Assembly: GCA_030065235.1 (NCBI GenBank)
Contig: JASJDC010000005.1
Span: 248,001-312,000, forward strand
Reading direction: 5' to 3'
Source: Alphaproteobacteria bacterium
GTDB taxonomy: Bacteria > Pseudomonadota > Alphaproteobacteria > UBA8366 > Aestuariispiraceae
Length of the DNA: 64,000 bases
A program made the translations under genes and the position numbers. Numbering within the stretch: the first letter of the stretch is position 1; the number at the start of each line of letters is the position of its first letter. The notes under the pieces were generated by a model. The model had not been told where the DNA came from and made no database searches. It saw only the letters and a list, made by a program, of their open reading frames with translations. Positions 8,744-17,060 of the stretch are shown here, piece after piece.

Positions 8744-10366
8744 TTAGAGCGCTTGGGCCTGGTCCCGCAGTTTGAATTTCTGAACCTTGCCGGTCGAGGT
8801 CTTAGGCAGGGGGCCGAAGATCACGGTCTTGGGCGCTTTGAAGCGCGCCATGTTCGCGCGGCAGAAGTCGATCACCGCCGCTTCGGTCAGGTCCGAGCCG
8901 TCTCGGGTCAGCACGAAGGCGCAGGGGGTTTCGCCCCATTTCTCGTCCGGCCGCGCCACGACGGCCGCTTCGACGATGTCGGGATGCTGATAGAGCGCAT
9001 TCTCGACCTCGATGGTCGAGATGTTCTCGCCGCCTGAGATGATGATGTCCTTGGACCGGTCCTTCAATTCGACATAGCTGTCCGCGTGCCAGACCCCTAG
9101 ATCGCCGGAATGGAACCAGCCGCCAGCGAAGGCCTCTTGCGTGGCCGTCGGATTCTTCAAATAGCCGCGCATGACGATATTGCCGCGGAACATCACCTCG
9201 CCCAGAGTCTCCCCGTCTTTCGGGACCGGCGTCATGGTTTCCGGGTCGAGCACGGCAAGATCCTCGAGCGTCGTATAGCCGACCCCTTGACGCGCCTTCT
9301 TCGCCGCCCGCGCTTCCGGGTCGAGCGCGCTCCAATCTTCATGCCAGGCGCAGACCACGGCGGGGCCGTAAACTTCGGTCAGGCCATAGACATGCGTGAT
9401 GTGAAAGCCTTGCTCCTCCATGCGCTGCAAAACGGCGGGCGGCGGCGGCGCGGCGGCGGTCATCACCTCGACGGTGCGCTCCAGCGGCCGGCGCTCGTCA
9501 TCGGTCGCGTTGATCAGCATGCCCAGCACCACCGGCGCGCCGCAGAAATGCGTCACCCCATGGTCAGCGATGGCGGCGTAGATATGCGCCGCGCTGACAT
9601 TCCGAAGGCAGACATGGGTCCCGGTGATCGCAGCGATGGTCCAGGGAAAGCACCAGCCGTTGCAGTGGAACATCGGCAGGGTCCAGAGATAGCGGACCTG
9701 ACCCGGCAGGCTCCAGACCACGATATTGTCCAGCGCCAGGAGATAGGCGCCGCGATGGTGATAGACGACCCCTTTAGGATTGCCGGTCGTGCCGGATGTG
9801 TAGTTCAGGGTGATGGCGTCCCACTCGTCGGCGGGCGGCGCCCAGTCGAAATCCGGGTCGCCCTCGGCAAGGAGCCCTTCATACTCGATCGATCCAAGAC
9901 GCGCGCCGCCGGGCCCCTCTGGATCGTCGACATCCACCACCAACAGGTCTTTGCGTTCGGTCAGGCTCAGCGCCTCGCGCATCACCGGCGCAAACTCGGT
10001 GTCGGTGATAACCACCTGCGCTTCGCCATGGTCGAGGATGAAAGCGATGGTCGCCGCGTCCAGCCGTGTATTCAGGGCGTTCATCACGGCCCCGGTCATG
10101 GGGACGCCGAAATGCGCCTCCATCATCGCCGGGATGTTCGGCAGCATGCAGGCCACTGTGTCGCCTTTGCCGATTCCGCGCCGCGACAGCGCCGAGGCGA
10201 GTCGCCGGCAGCGGGCATATTCCTCAGCCCAGCCGCGCGCGATCCGGCCATGGATCATCGCTGTCTTTTCCGGATGCACCAGGGCCGCGCGTTTCAGAAA
10301 GCTCAGCGGCGTCAGGGCGGCGAAATTCGCGTCGTTCTTGTCCAAACCGGTCTCGAAAATGCTCAT
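8744..10366 (-). CDS. Acyl-CoA ligase (AMP-binding, fatty acid/MMPA-CoA ligase-like)
   Basis: 540 residues from the ATG at 10,366 (MSIFETGLDKN). ANL-superfamily enzyme that activates a carboxylic acid with ATP and CoA. Visible: P-loop YTSGTTGNPKGVVYHHRG, motif YGLTEVYGP, the hinge HSGDLGVWH...DRSKDIIISGGENIS and the C-terminal catalytic lysine region LPKTSTGKVQKF. The overall sequence is closest to the medium-chain/aryl or methylmercaptopropionate CoA-ligase type; substrate cannot be fixed from sequence. It is divergent from prpE with 235 bp between starts, which contains a TTGCGCAA palindrome (10,481-10,488). Confidence 0.85.
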   Translation of the reverse strand: MSIFETGLDKNDANFAALTPLSFLKRAALVHPEKTAMIHGRIARGWAEEYARCRRLASALSRRGIGKGDTVACMLPNIPAMMEAHFGVPMTGAVMNALNTRLDAATIAFILDHGEAQVVITDTEFAPVMREALSLTERKDLLVVDVDDPEGPGGARLGSIEYEGLLAEGDPDFDWAPPADEWDAITLNYTSGTTGNPKGVVYHHRGAYLLALDNIVVWSLPGQVRYLWTLPMFHCNGWCFPWTIAAITGTHVCLRNVSAAHIYAAIADHGVTHFCGAPVVLGMLINATDDERRPLERTVEVMTAAAPPPPAVLQRMEEQGFHITHVYGLTEVYGPAVVCAWHEDWSALDPEARAAKKARQGVGYTTLEDLAVLDPETMTPVPKDGETLGEVMFRGNIVMRGYLKNPTATQEAFAGGWFHSGDLGVWHADSYVELKDRSKDIIISGGENISTIEVENALYQHPDIVEAAVVARPDEKWGETPCAFVLTRDGSDLTEAAVIDFCRANMARFKAPKTVIFGPLPKTSTGKVQKFKLRDQAQAL

Positions 10367-10601
10367 GGCGCGGTCCTGTCTGTGCAAACGGTCGGGGGAT
10401 TGGGGACCATTCGGCGCAGCGGCGTCAAGCGCTCTCCGAGTCCCTGCTCGGCCGCGCTTTTGATCTAAGACAAAGCGAAATTGCGCAAAACCTTGGCTTA
10501 TTGTGCGGTCTCGGTCCGATTTAGCGCCTTCAGAAACAGGCGCGTTGGAACCAGTATCGAGGTGGTGAGGGAGGCGGCGAAAAACAGCCGTTGCAAAAAG
10601 A

Positions 10602-12500
10602 ATGGGTCGGTTGGACGAGCTACAAAAACAGGCGCTGCGGGATCCGGAAACCTATTGGGCGCAGGCGGCCACGGACATCGATTGGGACAAGCCGTGGGAC
10701 ACGGTCCTTGATGACAGCGGCGCGCCGCACTTCTATCGCTGGTTCGCCGGGGCCGAATGCAACACGTGCTACAACGCGCTCGACCGCCATGTTGAAGGCG
10801 GGCGCGCAGACCAGCCGGCGCTGATCTATGACAGCCCGATGACGGGAAGCAAAAAGAGCTTCACTTATCGAGAGTTGCAGGACAAGGCGGCGCGCTGCGC
10901 CGGCATGCTGCGCGCGCTTGGCGTCGAGAAGGGCGACCGGGTGATCATCTATATGCCGATGATCCCCCAGGCGGTCGTAGCGATGCTGGCCTGCGCCCGG
11001 CTGGGCGCGGTCCATTCTGTCGTGTTCGGCGGCTTTGCGGCGGCCGAACTGGCGACCCGGATCAAGGATGCGGCCCCCAAAGTTATCGTCACCGCAAGCT
11101 GTGGGTTGGAGCCCGGCCGGACCGTTGAATATCAACCCATGGTCGATGAGGCGTTGGAGCTCGCGCCGGACATTGTCCAGAAAGTCGTCGTGGTAAAGCG
11201 CGAGCAAGCCGATTGGACCCTGCGCGACGGCCGCGACATCGACTGGAAAGACGGCATGGACGCGGCCGAACCGGCCGACTGCACGCCCGTCGCCGCCACC
11301 GACCCGCTTTATATCCTCTACACCTCCGGCACCACCGGCCAGCCCAAGGGCGTGGTGCGCGACAATGGCGGCCATATGGTGGCGCTGAAATGGTCGATGA
11401 AGAATATCTACAACATCGATCCGGGCGAAGTGTTCTGGGCGGCGTCCGATGTCGGCTGGGTCGTCGGCCACAGCTATATCACCTATGCGCCGCTGCTGCA
11501 TGGCTGCACGACCATCCTGTTCGAAGGCAAGCCGGTCGGCACGCCGGACGCCGGCACGTTCTGGCGGGTGATCGAAGAGCATGATGTCGTGACCCTGTTC
11601 ACGGCGCCGACCGCCTTCCGCGCGATCAAGAAAGAAGACCCGACCGGCGCGCTGGTTCAGAATCATGATCTGTCCAAGTTGCGCGCGCTGTTCCTGGCCG
11701 GCGAGCGCTGCGACCCTGACACGCTTCATTGGTCCGAAGAGATTCTGGGCGTGCCGGTGATCGACCATTGGTGGCAGACCGAAAGCGGCTGGCCGATGAT
11801 CAGCAACTGTCTCGGCGTCGAGCAATTGCCGGTGAAGCCTGGCTCGCCGACGCGGCCCGTGCCGGGCTTTGACATTCGTATCCTGGACGACGCCTGCGCC
11901 GAGGTTCCGCGCGGCGAGATGGGGGCGATCAGCATCAAACTGCCGCTGCCGCCCTCTTGCCTGCCGACGCTCTGGAACGCGGACGCACGCTGGATCGACG
12001 CCTATCTCAGCGACTATCCCGGCTACTACAAGACCGGCGACGCCGGCTATATGGACGAGGACGGATACATTTACGTCATGTCCCGCACCGACGACATCAT
12101 CAATGTGGCGGGGCATCGTCTCTCGACCGGCGCGATGGAGGAGGTGCTGGCCGGACACCCAGATGTTGCTGAATGCGCCGTGATCGGCGTGTCCGACCAG
12201 CTTAAGGGTCAAGTTCCGCTCGGCTTCCTGGTGCTCAAAGCCGGCGTCGATAAGACTCATGAGGATATCACGAAAGAGGCGGTGAAGCTGGTCCGCGAGA
12301 AGATCGGGCCGGTCGCCGCGTTCAAGACCGCGACGGTGGTGCCAAGGCTGCCGAAGACGCGGTCGGGCAAGATCCTGCGCGGGACAATGGCGAAGATCGC
12401 CGACGGCGCCGAGGTCAAGACGCCGGCGACCATCGACGATCCCGCCATACTGACCGAGATCGCCGACGCGCTGAAAGTCGTCGGCTATGCACAGGCTTAG
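10602..12500 (+). CDS. prpE: Propionyl-CoA synthetase
   Basis: Activates propionate (and to some extent acetate) to propionyl-CoA. 632 residues, normal for PrpE. It opens with the ACAS N-terminal domain (YWAQAATDIDWDKPWDTV), carries VFGGFAAAELATRI typical of PrpE rather than Acs, the P-loop YTSGTTGQPKGVVRDNGGH, WWQTESGWPM and the acetylatable lysine motif PKTRSGKILRG near the C terminus. Works with pccB/pccA at 35-39 kb, which carboxylate propionyl-CoA. An Lrp/AsnC regulator follows in the same direction 47 nt later. Confidence 0.93.
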   Translation: MGRLDELQKQALRDPETYWAQAATDIDWDKPWDTVLDDSGAPHFYRWFAGAECNTCYNALDRHVEGGRADQPALIYDSPMTGSKKSFTYRELQDKAARCAGMLRALGVEKGDRVIIYMPMIPQAVVAMLACARLGAVHSVVFGGFAAAELATRIKDAAPKVIVTASCGLEPGRTVEYQPMVDEALELAPDIVQKVVVVKREQADWTLRDGRDIDWKDGMDAAEPADCTPVAATDPLYILYTSGTTGQPKGVVRDNGGHMVALKWSMKNIYNIDPGEVFWAASDVGWVVGHSYITYAPLLHGCTTILFEGKPVGTPDAGTFWRVIEEHDVVTLFTAPTAFRAIKKEDPTGALVQNHDLSKLRALFLAGERCDPDTLHWSEEILGVPVIDHWWQTESGWPMISNCLGVEQLPVKPGSPTRPVPGFDIRILDDACAEVPRGEMGAISIKLPLPPSCLPTLWNADARWIDAYLSDYPGYYKTGDAGYMDEDGYIYVMSRTDDIINVAGHRLSTGAMEEVLAGHPDVAECAVIGVSDQLKGQVPLGFLVLKAGVDKTHEDITKEAVKLVREKIGPVAAFKTATVVPRLPKTRSGKILRGTMAKIADGAEVKTPATIDDPAILTEIADALKVVGYAQA

Positions 12501-12547
12501 GCAGGCGGCGGCCAGGGCAACGAGGACGGGAGCGTAAGGGCTGGACC

Positions 12548-13018
12548 ATGCCGGCGATGACGGAACTGGACGCGATTGATCGCAAGATCCTGTCGGCGAT
12601 GCAGAAGAACGCCGGCCTGTCGATCGCGCAACTGTCCGAAGCCGTCGGCCTATCGCAAAGCCCCTGCTGGCGCCGCATCAAGCGCCTGCGCGATGACGGC
12701 GTGATCAAGGGCGAGGTGGCCCTGGTCGATCCCAAAGCGGCGGGCCTGAACCTGACCGTCCTGGCGGCGGTGACGTTGAACGACCATCATGACGAGACGA
12801 TCGCCGGCTTCGAGGAAGCGGTCGCCGAATGGCCCGAAGTGCTCGAATGCCACGCCGTCACCGGCGACCGCGACTATCACCTGCGCATCATGGCCAGCGA
12901 CATCGACGCCTATGAGCAATTCATGACCGGCAAACTCCTGAAACAACCGCAAGTCGCCGGCGTCAACTCGCGCTTCTCCCTCCGCCGCGTGAAATACACG
13001 ACCGCCCTGCCGGTATAG
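12548..13018 (+). CDS. Lrp/AsnC family transcriptional regulator
   Basis: 156 residues (153 if the second ATG at 12,557 is used, which gives the classic start MTELDAIDRKIL). N-terminal winged HTH with LSIAQLSEAVGLSQSPCWRRIKRL, then a RAM ligand-sensing domain (EVLECHAVTGDRDYHLRIMASD). Such proteins sense amino acids and act locally or globally. Being 47 nt downstream of prpE it may be co-transcribed, but it is more likely an independent regulator; the regulated gene is not shown by the sequence. Confidence 0.92.
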   Translation: MPAMTELDAIDRKILSAMQKNAGLSIAQLSEAVGLSQSPCWRRIKRLRDDGVIKGEVALVDPKAAGLNLTVLAAVTLNDHHDETIAGFEEAVAEWPEVLECHAVTGDRDYHLRIMASDIDAYEQFMTGKLLKQPQVAGVNSRFSLRRVKYTTALPV

Positions 13019-13051
13019 ACCCAGCACCGCCCAACTCATGCCGCATCGTCG

Positions 13052-13201
13052 CCCCGGACGTGATCCGGGGCCATGGTCCCGCCCGATGGCTGCCGGCTCG
13101 CAGGCTGGTAGGCGAATGAGGCTGATATAACGGCGTTGCGGTTTCCCACTCTGTTGCCGCATCTACCGGGCTTTCACGTGGGCCCCGGATCACGTCCGGG
13201 G
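13052..13201. repeat. Dispersed palindromic repeats, copies 2 and 3 (inverted pair)
   Basis: Copy 2 has the core CCCCGGACGTGATCCGGGG at 13,052-13,070 (reverse orientation of copy 1), and copy 3 has CCCCGGATCACGTCCGGGG at 13,183-13,201. The two face each other and enclose about 110 bp, so the whole could fold into a long hairpin. Copy 2 shares the CCATGG-TCCCGCCCG flank with copy 1 at 8,641-8,661, so these are related elements and not chance palindromes. Confidence 0.75.
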
Positions 13202-13263
13202 CGACGGCGTTGCAGCCGCCGCGTCACGCAGTGCTAGATTGAGCGCCCATCGGGTGGCGTCAT

Positions 13264-13815
13264 TCACCCATCCTCAAATATGCCGGTTGGCTTTCCGTCG
13301 ATCGTGGTCGTGTTCTTTTTCCGCCAATAGCGCTGCACGCCTTCCGCGCCCATTTCATCGTAGAACGGCACAAGTTCTTCTTCGCCGCGCGAATGACGGA
13401 ACTCCATGACCGGCACACCGGTTCCGCACGAGGTTTGGACGCGGTCGATCCTCAGATCGAAAATCTGCCGGCTGCCGGCGAGTTTTGGAAAGCTCGAAAC
13501 AAAGCCCTGCCAATCCGGGTCACGCGGATGGACCACCTTGGCTTTTCCATAGACCCTCAGGATCAGGGCATCGCCTTCGAATGCGCAGAACATTAGGGTC
13601 ATGCGTGCGGTGGAGCGCACATGCGCCGCCGTCTCATTGCCGCTGCCCGAGAGGTTGAGCCAAACGATCCGGTCTTCGCCTTGAACGCGCAAGGTATCAA
13701 TTCCTTTCGGCGAAACATTCACCTGCCCGTCGCGATCCGCCGTCGCGACAAAAAACATCGCCTGCTTCTCGATGAATGTGCGCAGAGCCCGGTTCAACTT
13801 GGTTCGCATTGGCAT
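13264..13815 (-). CDS. Pyridoxamine 5'-phosphate oxidase-fold flavoprotein
   Basis: 183 residues of the PNPOx-like split-barrel family (FMN or related cofactor binding). The N-terminal part FFVATADRDGQVNVSPKG and IVWLNLSGSGNETAAHV are typical of the family branch that binds FMN or F420/heme-like cofactors; the C-terminal part (SCGTGVPVMEF, QRYWRKKN) is characteristic of a widespread uncharacterised subgroup. Substrate unknown; it is not the vitamin B6 enzyme PdxH. An SOS-box-like site lies 30 nt upstream of its start. Confidence 0.8.
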   Translation of the reverse strand: MPMRTKLNRALRTFIEKQAMFFVATADRDGQVNVSPKGIDTLRVQGEDRIVWLNLSGSGNETAAHVRSTARMTLMFCAFEGDALILRVYGKAKVVHPRDPDWQGFVSSFPKLAGSRQIFDLRIDRVQTSCGTGVPVMEFRHSRGEEELVPFYDEMGAEGVQRYWRKKNTTTIDGKPTGIFEDG

Positions 13816-13844
13816 GGCTGCGTCCTCCCACTAGGGTAAAATAA

Positions 13845-13859
13845 GAACATAAAAAGAAC
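13845..13859 (-). promoter_or_regulatory. Possible LexA (SOS) box
   Basis: GAAC-ATAAAAA-GAAC, which read on the gene strand is GTTC-N7-GTTC, the known alphaproteobacterial LexA operator form. It sits 30 nt upstream of the PNPOx-like gene start in an AT-rich stretch, the expected promoter position. A chance match somewhere in a 64-kb window is possible, so the position is the main support. Confidence 0.45.
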
Positions 13860-14103
13860 ATATGGTCAAGATGGTTCGTGCATTGGCGCCTTAGCTGCCG
13901 TCCTCCGACGGGACGATCCAAATGGCGATAGATCTGGGCGACGCGTTGTCGGAGGCCGAGATCTAATCGCCGACGATGCGGCCGAGTATTTGCGAGAACT
14001 GTTCTCGGCTGTCCGGTGCGCGCCCTTTACCGTGCAGGAAGGATTGCGGATCGGCTGCTCAGTTCGACGAGCAGCGAGTTTAAAGGACTTCGTAGCCCCT
14101 AAC

Positions 14104-15096
14104 TCACCCCACCATCAGCATGATCTTGCCGATATGGCTGCTGCTCTCCATCAGGGCGTGCGCCTTGGCCGCTTCGGCGAGCGGGAAGGTCGCGTGGATC
14201 TGGGGCGCGACGGTTCCGGCCTCGAGCATGGGCCAGACGTCAGACAATAGATTGCGCGCGATCTCCGCCTTCATTGCGTCGGTCTGCGGCCGCAGGGTTG
14301 AGCCGGTGACGGTCAGGCGCTTGATCATGATCCGCGTGATATCCAGCGCCGCCTTGGGCCCGTTCAGAAAGGCGATGAAGACATAGCGGCCGTCCATGGC
14401 CAGCGCGTTCAGGTTCGGCTGGATATAGTCGCCGGCCACCATGTCGAGCACCAGATCGACGCCGCGCCACTCGGTGATTTCCGCGACCCGCGCCGGCCAA
14501 TCCTCTTGCTTATAGTTGATCACCGCGTCGGCCCCGAGCTTGGCGCAGGCGGCCGCTTTTTCCGCGTTGCCGACCGTGGTGATGACATGGGCGCCGAAGC
14601 GTTTCGCCAGTTGGATCGCGGTTGTGCCGATGCCGCTGGACCCGCCATGCAGCAGCAGCCACTCGCCCGCCGTCAGCCGGCCCCGCATGAAGACATTGCC
14701 ATAGACGGTGAAAAAGGTCTCCGGCAGGGCGGCGGCCTCGATCATCGAATAGCCGGTCGGGATCGGCAGGCAATGATCCTGATGGGTGACGCAGTATTCA
14801 GCATAGCCGCCGCCGGGCGTCAGCCCGCAGACCGTATCGCCCACCCGCCAGCGCGTCGCGTCCGGCCCGATCGCGTCCACCGTGCCGGCGACCTCGAGCC
14901 CCGGCAGGTCGCTGGCGCCGGGCGGCGGCGGGTAAGCCCCGGCGCGCTGCGCCACATCCGGTCGGTTCACGCCGGCGGCGGCGACCTTGATCAGCACCTG
15001 ACCGGGACCAGGGGTCGGGACTGGCCGGGTCGTCGGTTTCAGCACCTCCGGCCCGCCGGGTTCGGTGATTTCGACGGCGGTCATCATGTCGGTCAT
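14104..15096 (-). CDS. NAD(P)H quinone oxidoreductase (zinc-free MDR, PIG3-like)
   Basis: 330 residues of the medium-chain dehydrogenase/reductase superfamily, quinone oxidoreductase branch. It has the N-terminal GroES-like domain with GVNRPDVAQRAGAYPPPPGAS, the nucleotide motif LLLHGGSSGIGTTAIQLAKRFGA near residues 140-160, and no zinc ligands. The PIG3-like sequence suggests NADPH-dependent reduction of quinones. Start could be the ATG at 15,096 or one of the next two ATGs a few codons later. Confidence 0.88.
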   Translation of the reverse strand: MTDMMTAVEITEPGGPEVLKPTTRPVPTPGPGQVLIKVAAAGVNRPDVAQRAGAYPPPPGASDLPGLEVAGTVDAIGPDATRWRVGDTVCGLTPGGGYAEYCVTHQDHCLPIPTGYSMIEAAALPETFFTVYGNVFMRGRLTAGEWLLLHGGSSGIGTTAIQLAKRFGAHVITTVGNAEKAAACAKLGADAVINYKQEDWPARVAEITEWRGVDLVLDMVAGDYIQPNLNALAMDGRYVFIAFLNGPKAALDITRIMIKRLTVTGSTLRPQTDAMKAEIARNLLSDVWPMLEAGTVAPQIHATFPLAEAAKAHALMESSSHIGKIMLMVG

Positions 15097-15242
15097 AGGC
15101 GGTCCCCTGGTCCAATTCGGAGTTCTGCGTTGACGCGCGCGCCGCCCTCGCTTGAACTAGCCTTTGTAAGACCGGCCTGAACCGGTGGCAAACCGAGGCG
15201 CGCCCGTGAACCGCGCCTGAAACCAAAGAGGGAGGCGTCGCT

Positions 15243-15428
15243 ATGAACCCGGACGATCTGGAACCCGCCAAGCCGAAAACTGTCGAACCCGCCGACCTGG
15301 AGGTCATGTCGATCGAGGCGTTGGGGGAGTATATCGCGGAACGGGAGGCCGAGATCGAACGCGCCCGCGCCGCAATCGCGAAGAAGCAGGCGGCGCATGC
15401 GGCGGCCTCTTCGGTCTTCAAGCAGTAG
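15243..15428 (+). CDS. DUF1192 family small protein
   Basis: 61 residues with the DUF1192 pattern common in alphaproteobacteria: an acidic proline-rich start, then LEVMSIEALGEYIAEREAEIERARAAI, a short helix rich in Glu/Arg, ending in a Lys/Ala tail. Function unknown. It lies 23 nt before the CurA-like oxidoreductase gene and is probably in one transcript with it; AGGGAGG stands just upstream of the ATG. Confidence 0.85.
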   Translation: MNPDDLEPAKPKTVEPADLEVMSIEALGEYIAEREAEIERARAAIAKKQAAHAAASSVFKQ

Positions 15429-15451
15429 CGCGCAGACCTGGGGAGCCGCTT

Positions 15452-16474
15452 ATGACCGAAAACCGGCAATGGGTCCTGGCCTCGCATCCGACAGGCATGC
15501 CCGACTTGGCGAACTGGCGGTTGGAGACCGCGCCGATTCCCGATCCGGAGGACGGAGAGGTCCTGATCCGGGCGCTCTATTTGTCGGTCGATCCCTATAT
15601 GCGCGGCCGGATCAGCCCTCAGAAAAACTATGCGGCGGGCGTCTCGGTCGGCGAGGTGATGCAGGGCGGCGGTGTCGGTGTGGTGGTGAAAAGCCGCGCG
15701 GCGGCGCTTCAGGAAGGCGATTTTGTCGAGAGTTTCGGTTTCGGCTGGCGGGACTATTCGGTTCAGCCGGCCCCGGGTCTGACCAAGGTCGATCCGACGC
15801 TTGGCCCGCTGACCGCCTGGCTCAGCTATCTCGGCCTGCCGGGCCTGACCGCCTATTTCGCCCTGTTGGAGACCGGCGCGGTGAAGGCGGGCGACACGGT
15901 CCTGGTCTCCGCGGCTTCCGGCGCGGTCGGTCAGATTGTCGGCCAGATCGCCAAGCTGAAAGGCGCGCGCGCCGTCGCGGTCGCCAGCAGCGACGAGAAA
16001 CTCACTTGGTGTCGGTCGATCGGCTATGACGCCGGGATCAACTACCGGACGGTTCCCGACCTGACAGAGGCGGTGGCCGAGGCCTGCCCGGACGGGGTCG
16101 ATGTCTTTTTCGACAACACGGCCGGGCCGATTCACGACGCGGCGATGAAGAATCTGGCGCTATTCGCCCGGATTGTGATCTGCGGCACGATCGCCCTGGC
16201 CGACCGCTTCGAAGAGCCGGATATCGGCGAGCGGTTCATCCGCGCGATCCTGGTGGCCCGCGCCAAGATGCAGGGTTTCCTGCTGTTCGATCACACAGAC
16301 CGGTTTGACGCGGCGCGGGCCGAACTGGCCGCCTGGGAAAAGGACGGCCGGCTGCATCATCGCGAAGACATCGCCGAGGGTCTCGAGCAGACGCCGGCGG
16401 CCTTCCTGAAGCTGCTGCATAGCGAGAATTTCGGAAAACAGCTCGTCCGCATCGCGCACGATCCCACGCTCTAG
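15452..16474 (+). CDS. NADP-dependent MDR oxidoreductase (CurA/alkenal reductase type)
   Basis: 340 residues. Matches the CurA/leukotriene B4 12-hydroxydehydrogenase-like branch of MDR enzymes that reduce alpha,beta-unsaturated carbonyls with NADPH. Diagnostic parts are LSVDPYMRGRIS near residue 46, LGLPGLTAYFALLETGAVKAG near 128-148 and VSAASGAVGQIVGQIAK near 151-168, followed by DVFFDNTAGPIHD. Start ATG fits; preceded by the DUF1192 gene. Confidence 0.9.
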   Translation: MTENRQWVLASHPTGMPDLANWRLETAPIPDPEDGEVLIRALYLSVDPYMRGRISPQKNYAAGVSVGEVMQGGGVGVVVKSRAAALQEGDFVESFGFGWRDYSVQPAPGLTKVDPTLGPLTAWLSYLGLPGLTAYFALLETGAVKAGDTVLVSAASGAVGQIVGQIAKLKGARAVAVASSDEKLTWCRSIGYDAGINYRTVPDLTEAVAEACPDGVDVFFDNTAGPIHDAAMKNLALFARIVICGTIALADRFEEPDIGERFIRAILVARAKMQGFLLFDHTDRFDAARAELAAWEKDGRLHHREDIAEGLEQTPAAFLKLLHSENFGKQLVRIAHDPTL

Positions 16475-16595
16475 CTTGTTGAGACTCAGTCGAATTCGAG
16501 AGAATCGGCATCCGGCCGCAGGAAAAGCTAAATATTCCGCTCGATTGGCCAAGTAAATAGGGAGATTTTGCTGCGCTCTTAACCAGAAGTCGGAA

Positions 16596-16601
16596 TATAA
16601 T
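16596..16601 (+). promoter_or_regulatory. Candidate -10 box of small RNA gene
   Basis: Perfect TATAAT in a GC-rich genome, about 7 nt before the presumed start of the candidate RNA at ~16,608. No good -35 box is visible at 16-18 bp, so an activator or alternative sigma use is possible. Confidence 0.45.
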
Positions 16602-16607
16602 ACCGCA

Positions 16608-16707
16608 CTTCATACCCCGACGCTTATCGCGATCATTTTCCTAGATGGCGTGAAGCGTTCTTGGACTCCCTGTTCAACTTGAGCCGCCCGTGCGGCTCAA
16701 TTTTTTT
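16608..16707 (+). ncRNA. Candidate small RNA with Rho-independent terminator
   Basis: About 100 nt. A 5' hairpin is formed by ACGCTT (16,620-16,625) with AAGCGT (16,653-16,658), extended inside by CGC/GCG and ATC/GAT with small symmetric internal loops; its loop reads ATTTTCCTA, resembling an anti-ribosome-binding sequence. A linker containing ACTCCCTGTTCAAC follows, then a terminator: stem TTGAGCCG (16,679-16,686) with CGGCTCAA (16,693-16,700) and seven T. This hairpin-seed-terminator layout is that of Hfq-type bacterial sRNAs. No coding frame fits. 14 nt of it are complementary to the next transcript. Start is inferred from the TATAAT. Confidence 0.5.
16679..16707 (+). terminator. Intrinsic terminator of candidate sRNA
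   Basis: Perfect 8-bp stem TTGAGCCG/CGGCTCAA with 6-nt loop CCCGTG followed by seven T residues (16,701-16,707). It could also end the transcript of the upstream oxidoreductase gene, which stops 204 nt before. Confidence 0.85.
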
Positions 16708-16823
16708 GTCCGTCTGCGGCTCAGACCCGACCGATCGCCAACCAGCGAAGCCGGCATTGCGCGGTGATTTGTGACGGATTTTCGAGGCGATCGAAAAACC
16801 CGGAGAAAAGTACTATTTCCCTT

Positions 16824-16851
16824 TTGACAAATGTCCGCAGACTGCTATCGT
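16824..16851 (+). promoter_or_regulatory. Promoter of the metY leader RNA
   Basis: Consensus -35 TTGACA at 16,824-16,829 and a -10-like TATCGT at 16,846-16,851 with a 16-bp spacer, predicting transcription from about 16,857. It leads into the structured segment that ends at the terminator 16,904-16,929, and beyond it to metY. Confidence 0.55.
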
Positions 16852-16856
16852 CCCGG

Positions 16857-16935
16857 CCAAGCAAGTTGAACAGGGGTCCCGTCAAAGGGGTTATGCTTGC
16901 ATAGGGTCGCTTCGGCGGCCCATTTTTTTGCTTGG
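16857..16935 (+). ncRNA. Structured leader or small RNA upstream of metY
   Basis: About 79 nt. Ends pair perfectly (CCAAGCAA 16,857-16,864 with TTGCTTGG 16,928-16,935); alternatively GCAAG (16,861-16,865) can pair with CTTGC (16,896-16,900). It contains CAAGTTGAACAGGG (16,862-16,875), the exact complement of a part of the upstream candidate sRNA, and a terminator hairpin. Mutually exclusive pairings next to a terminator suggest attenuation control of metY, but it fits no riboswitch consensus I can recognise. A free-standing small RNA is the alternative. Confidence 0.4.
16904..16929 (+). terminator. Intrinsic terminator/attenuator before metY
   Basis: GGGTCGC-TTCG-GCGGCCC hairpin (one G-T pair, UUCG tetraloop) followed by A and seven T residues. 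It lies 131 nt upstream of the metY start on the same strand, so transcription reaching metY from the promoter at 16,824 must read through it. Confidence 0.8.
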
Positions 16936-17060
16936 AATTCAGGGATTTAGGATTGACGGGGCGGCGCGCTCGGTTGCCGGGCCGCGCCGGCGGCGCTACC
17001 ATCCTTTGGTCTAGCGGAATTGGACCGGGCCGGTTCGCGCGGCGCTGTCGGGAGCGGAGA

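Larger units (their letters stand above)
16475..17060 (+). other. Intergenic region with RNA elements upstream of metY
   Basis: 586 bases without a protein gene. It holds a promoter-like TATAAT, a structured candidate small RNA with its own terminator, a TTGACA promoter, a second short structured RNA with terminator, and about 130 bases of GC-rich leader before metY. These parts are listed separately. Confidence 0.7.

Noticed and set aside
16857-16935. SAM-II riboswitch before metY
   Set aside because: The loop lengths and the conserved SAM-II core bases are not present.
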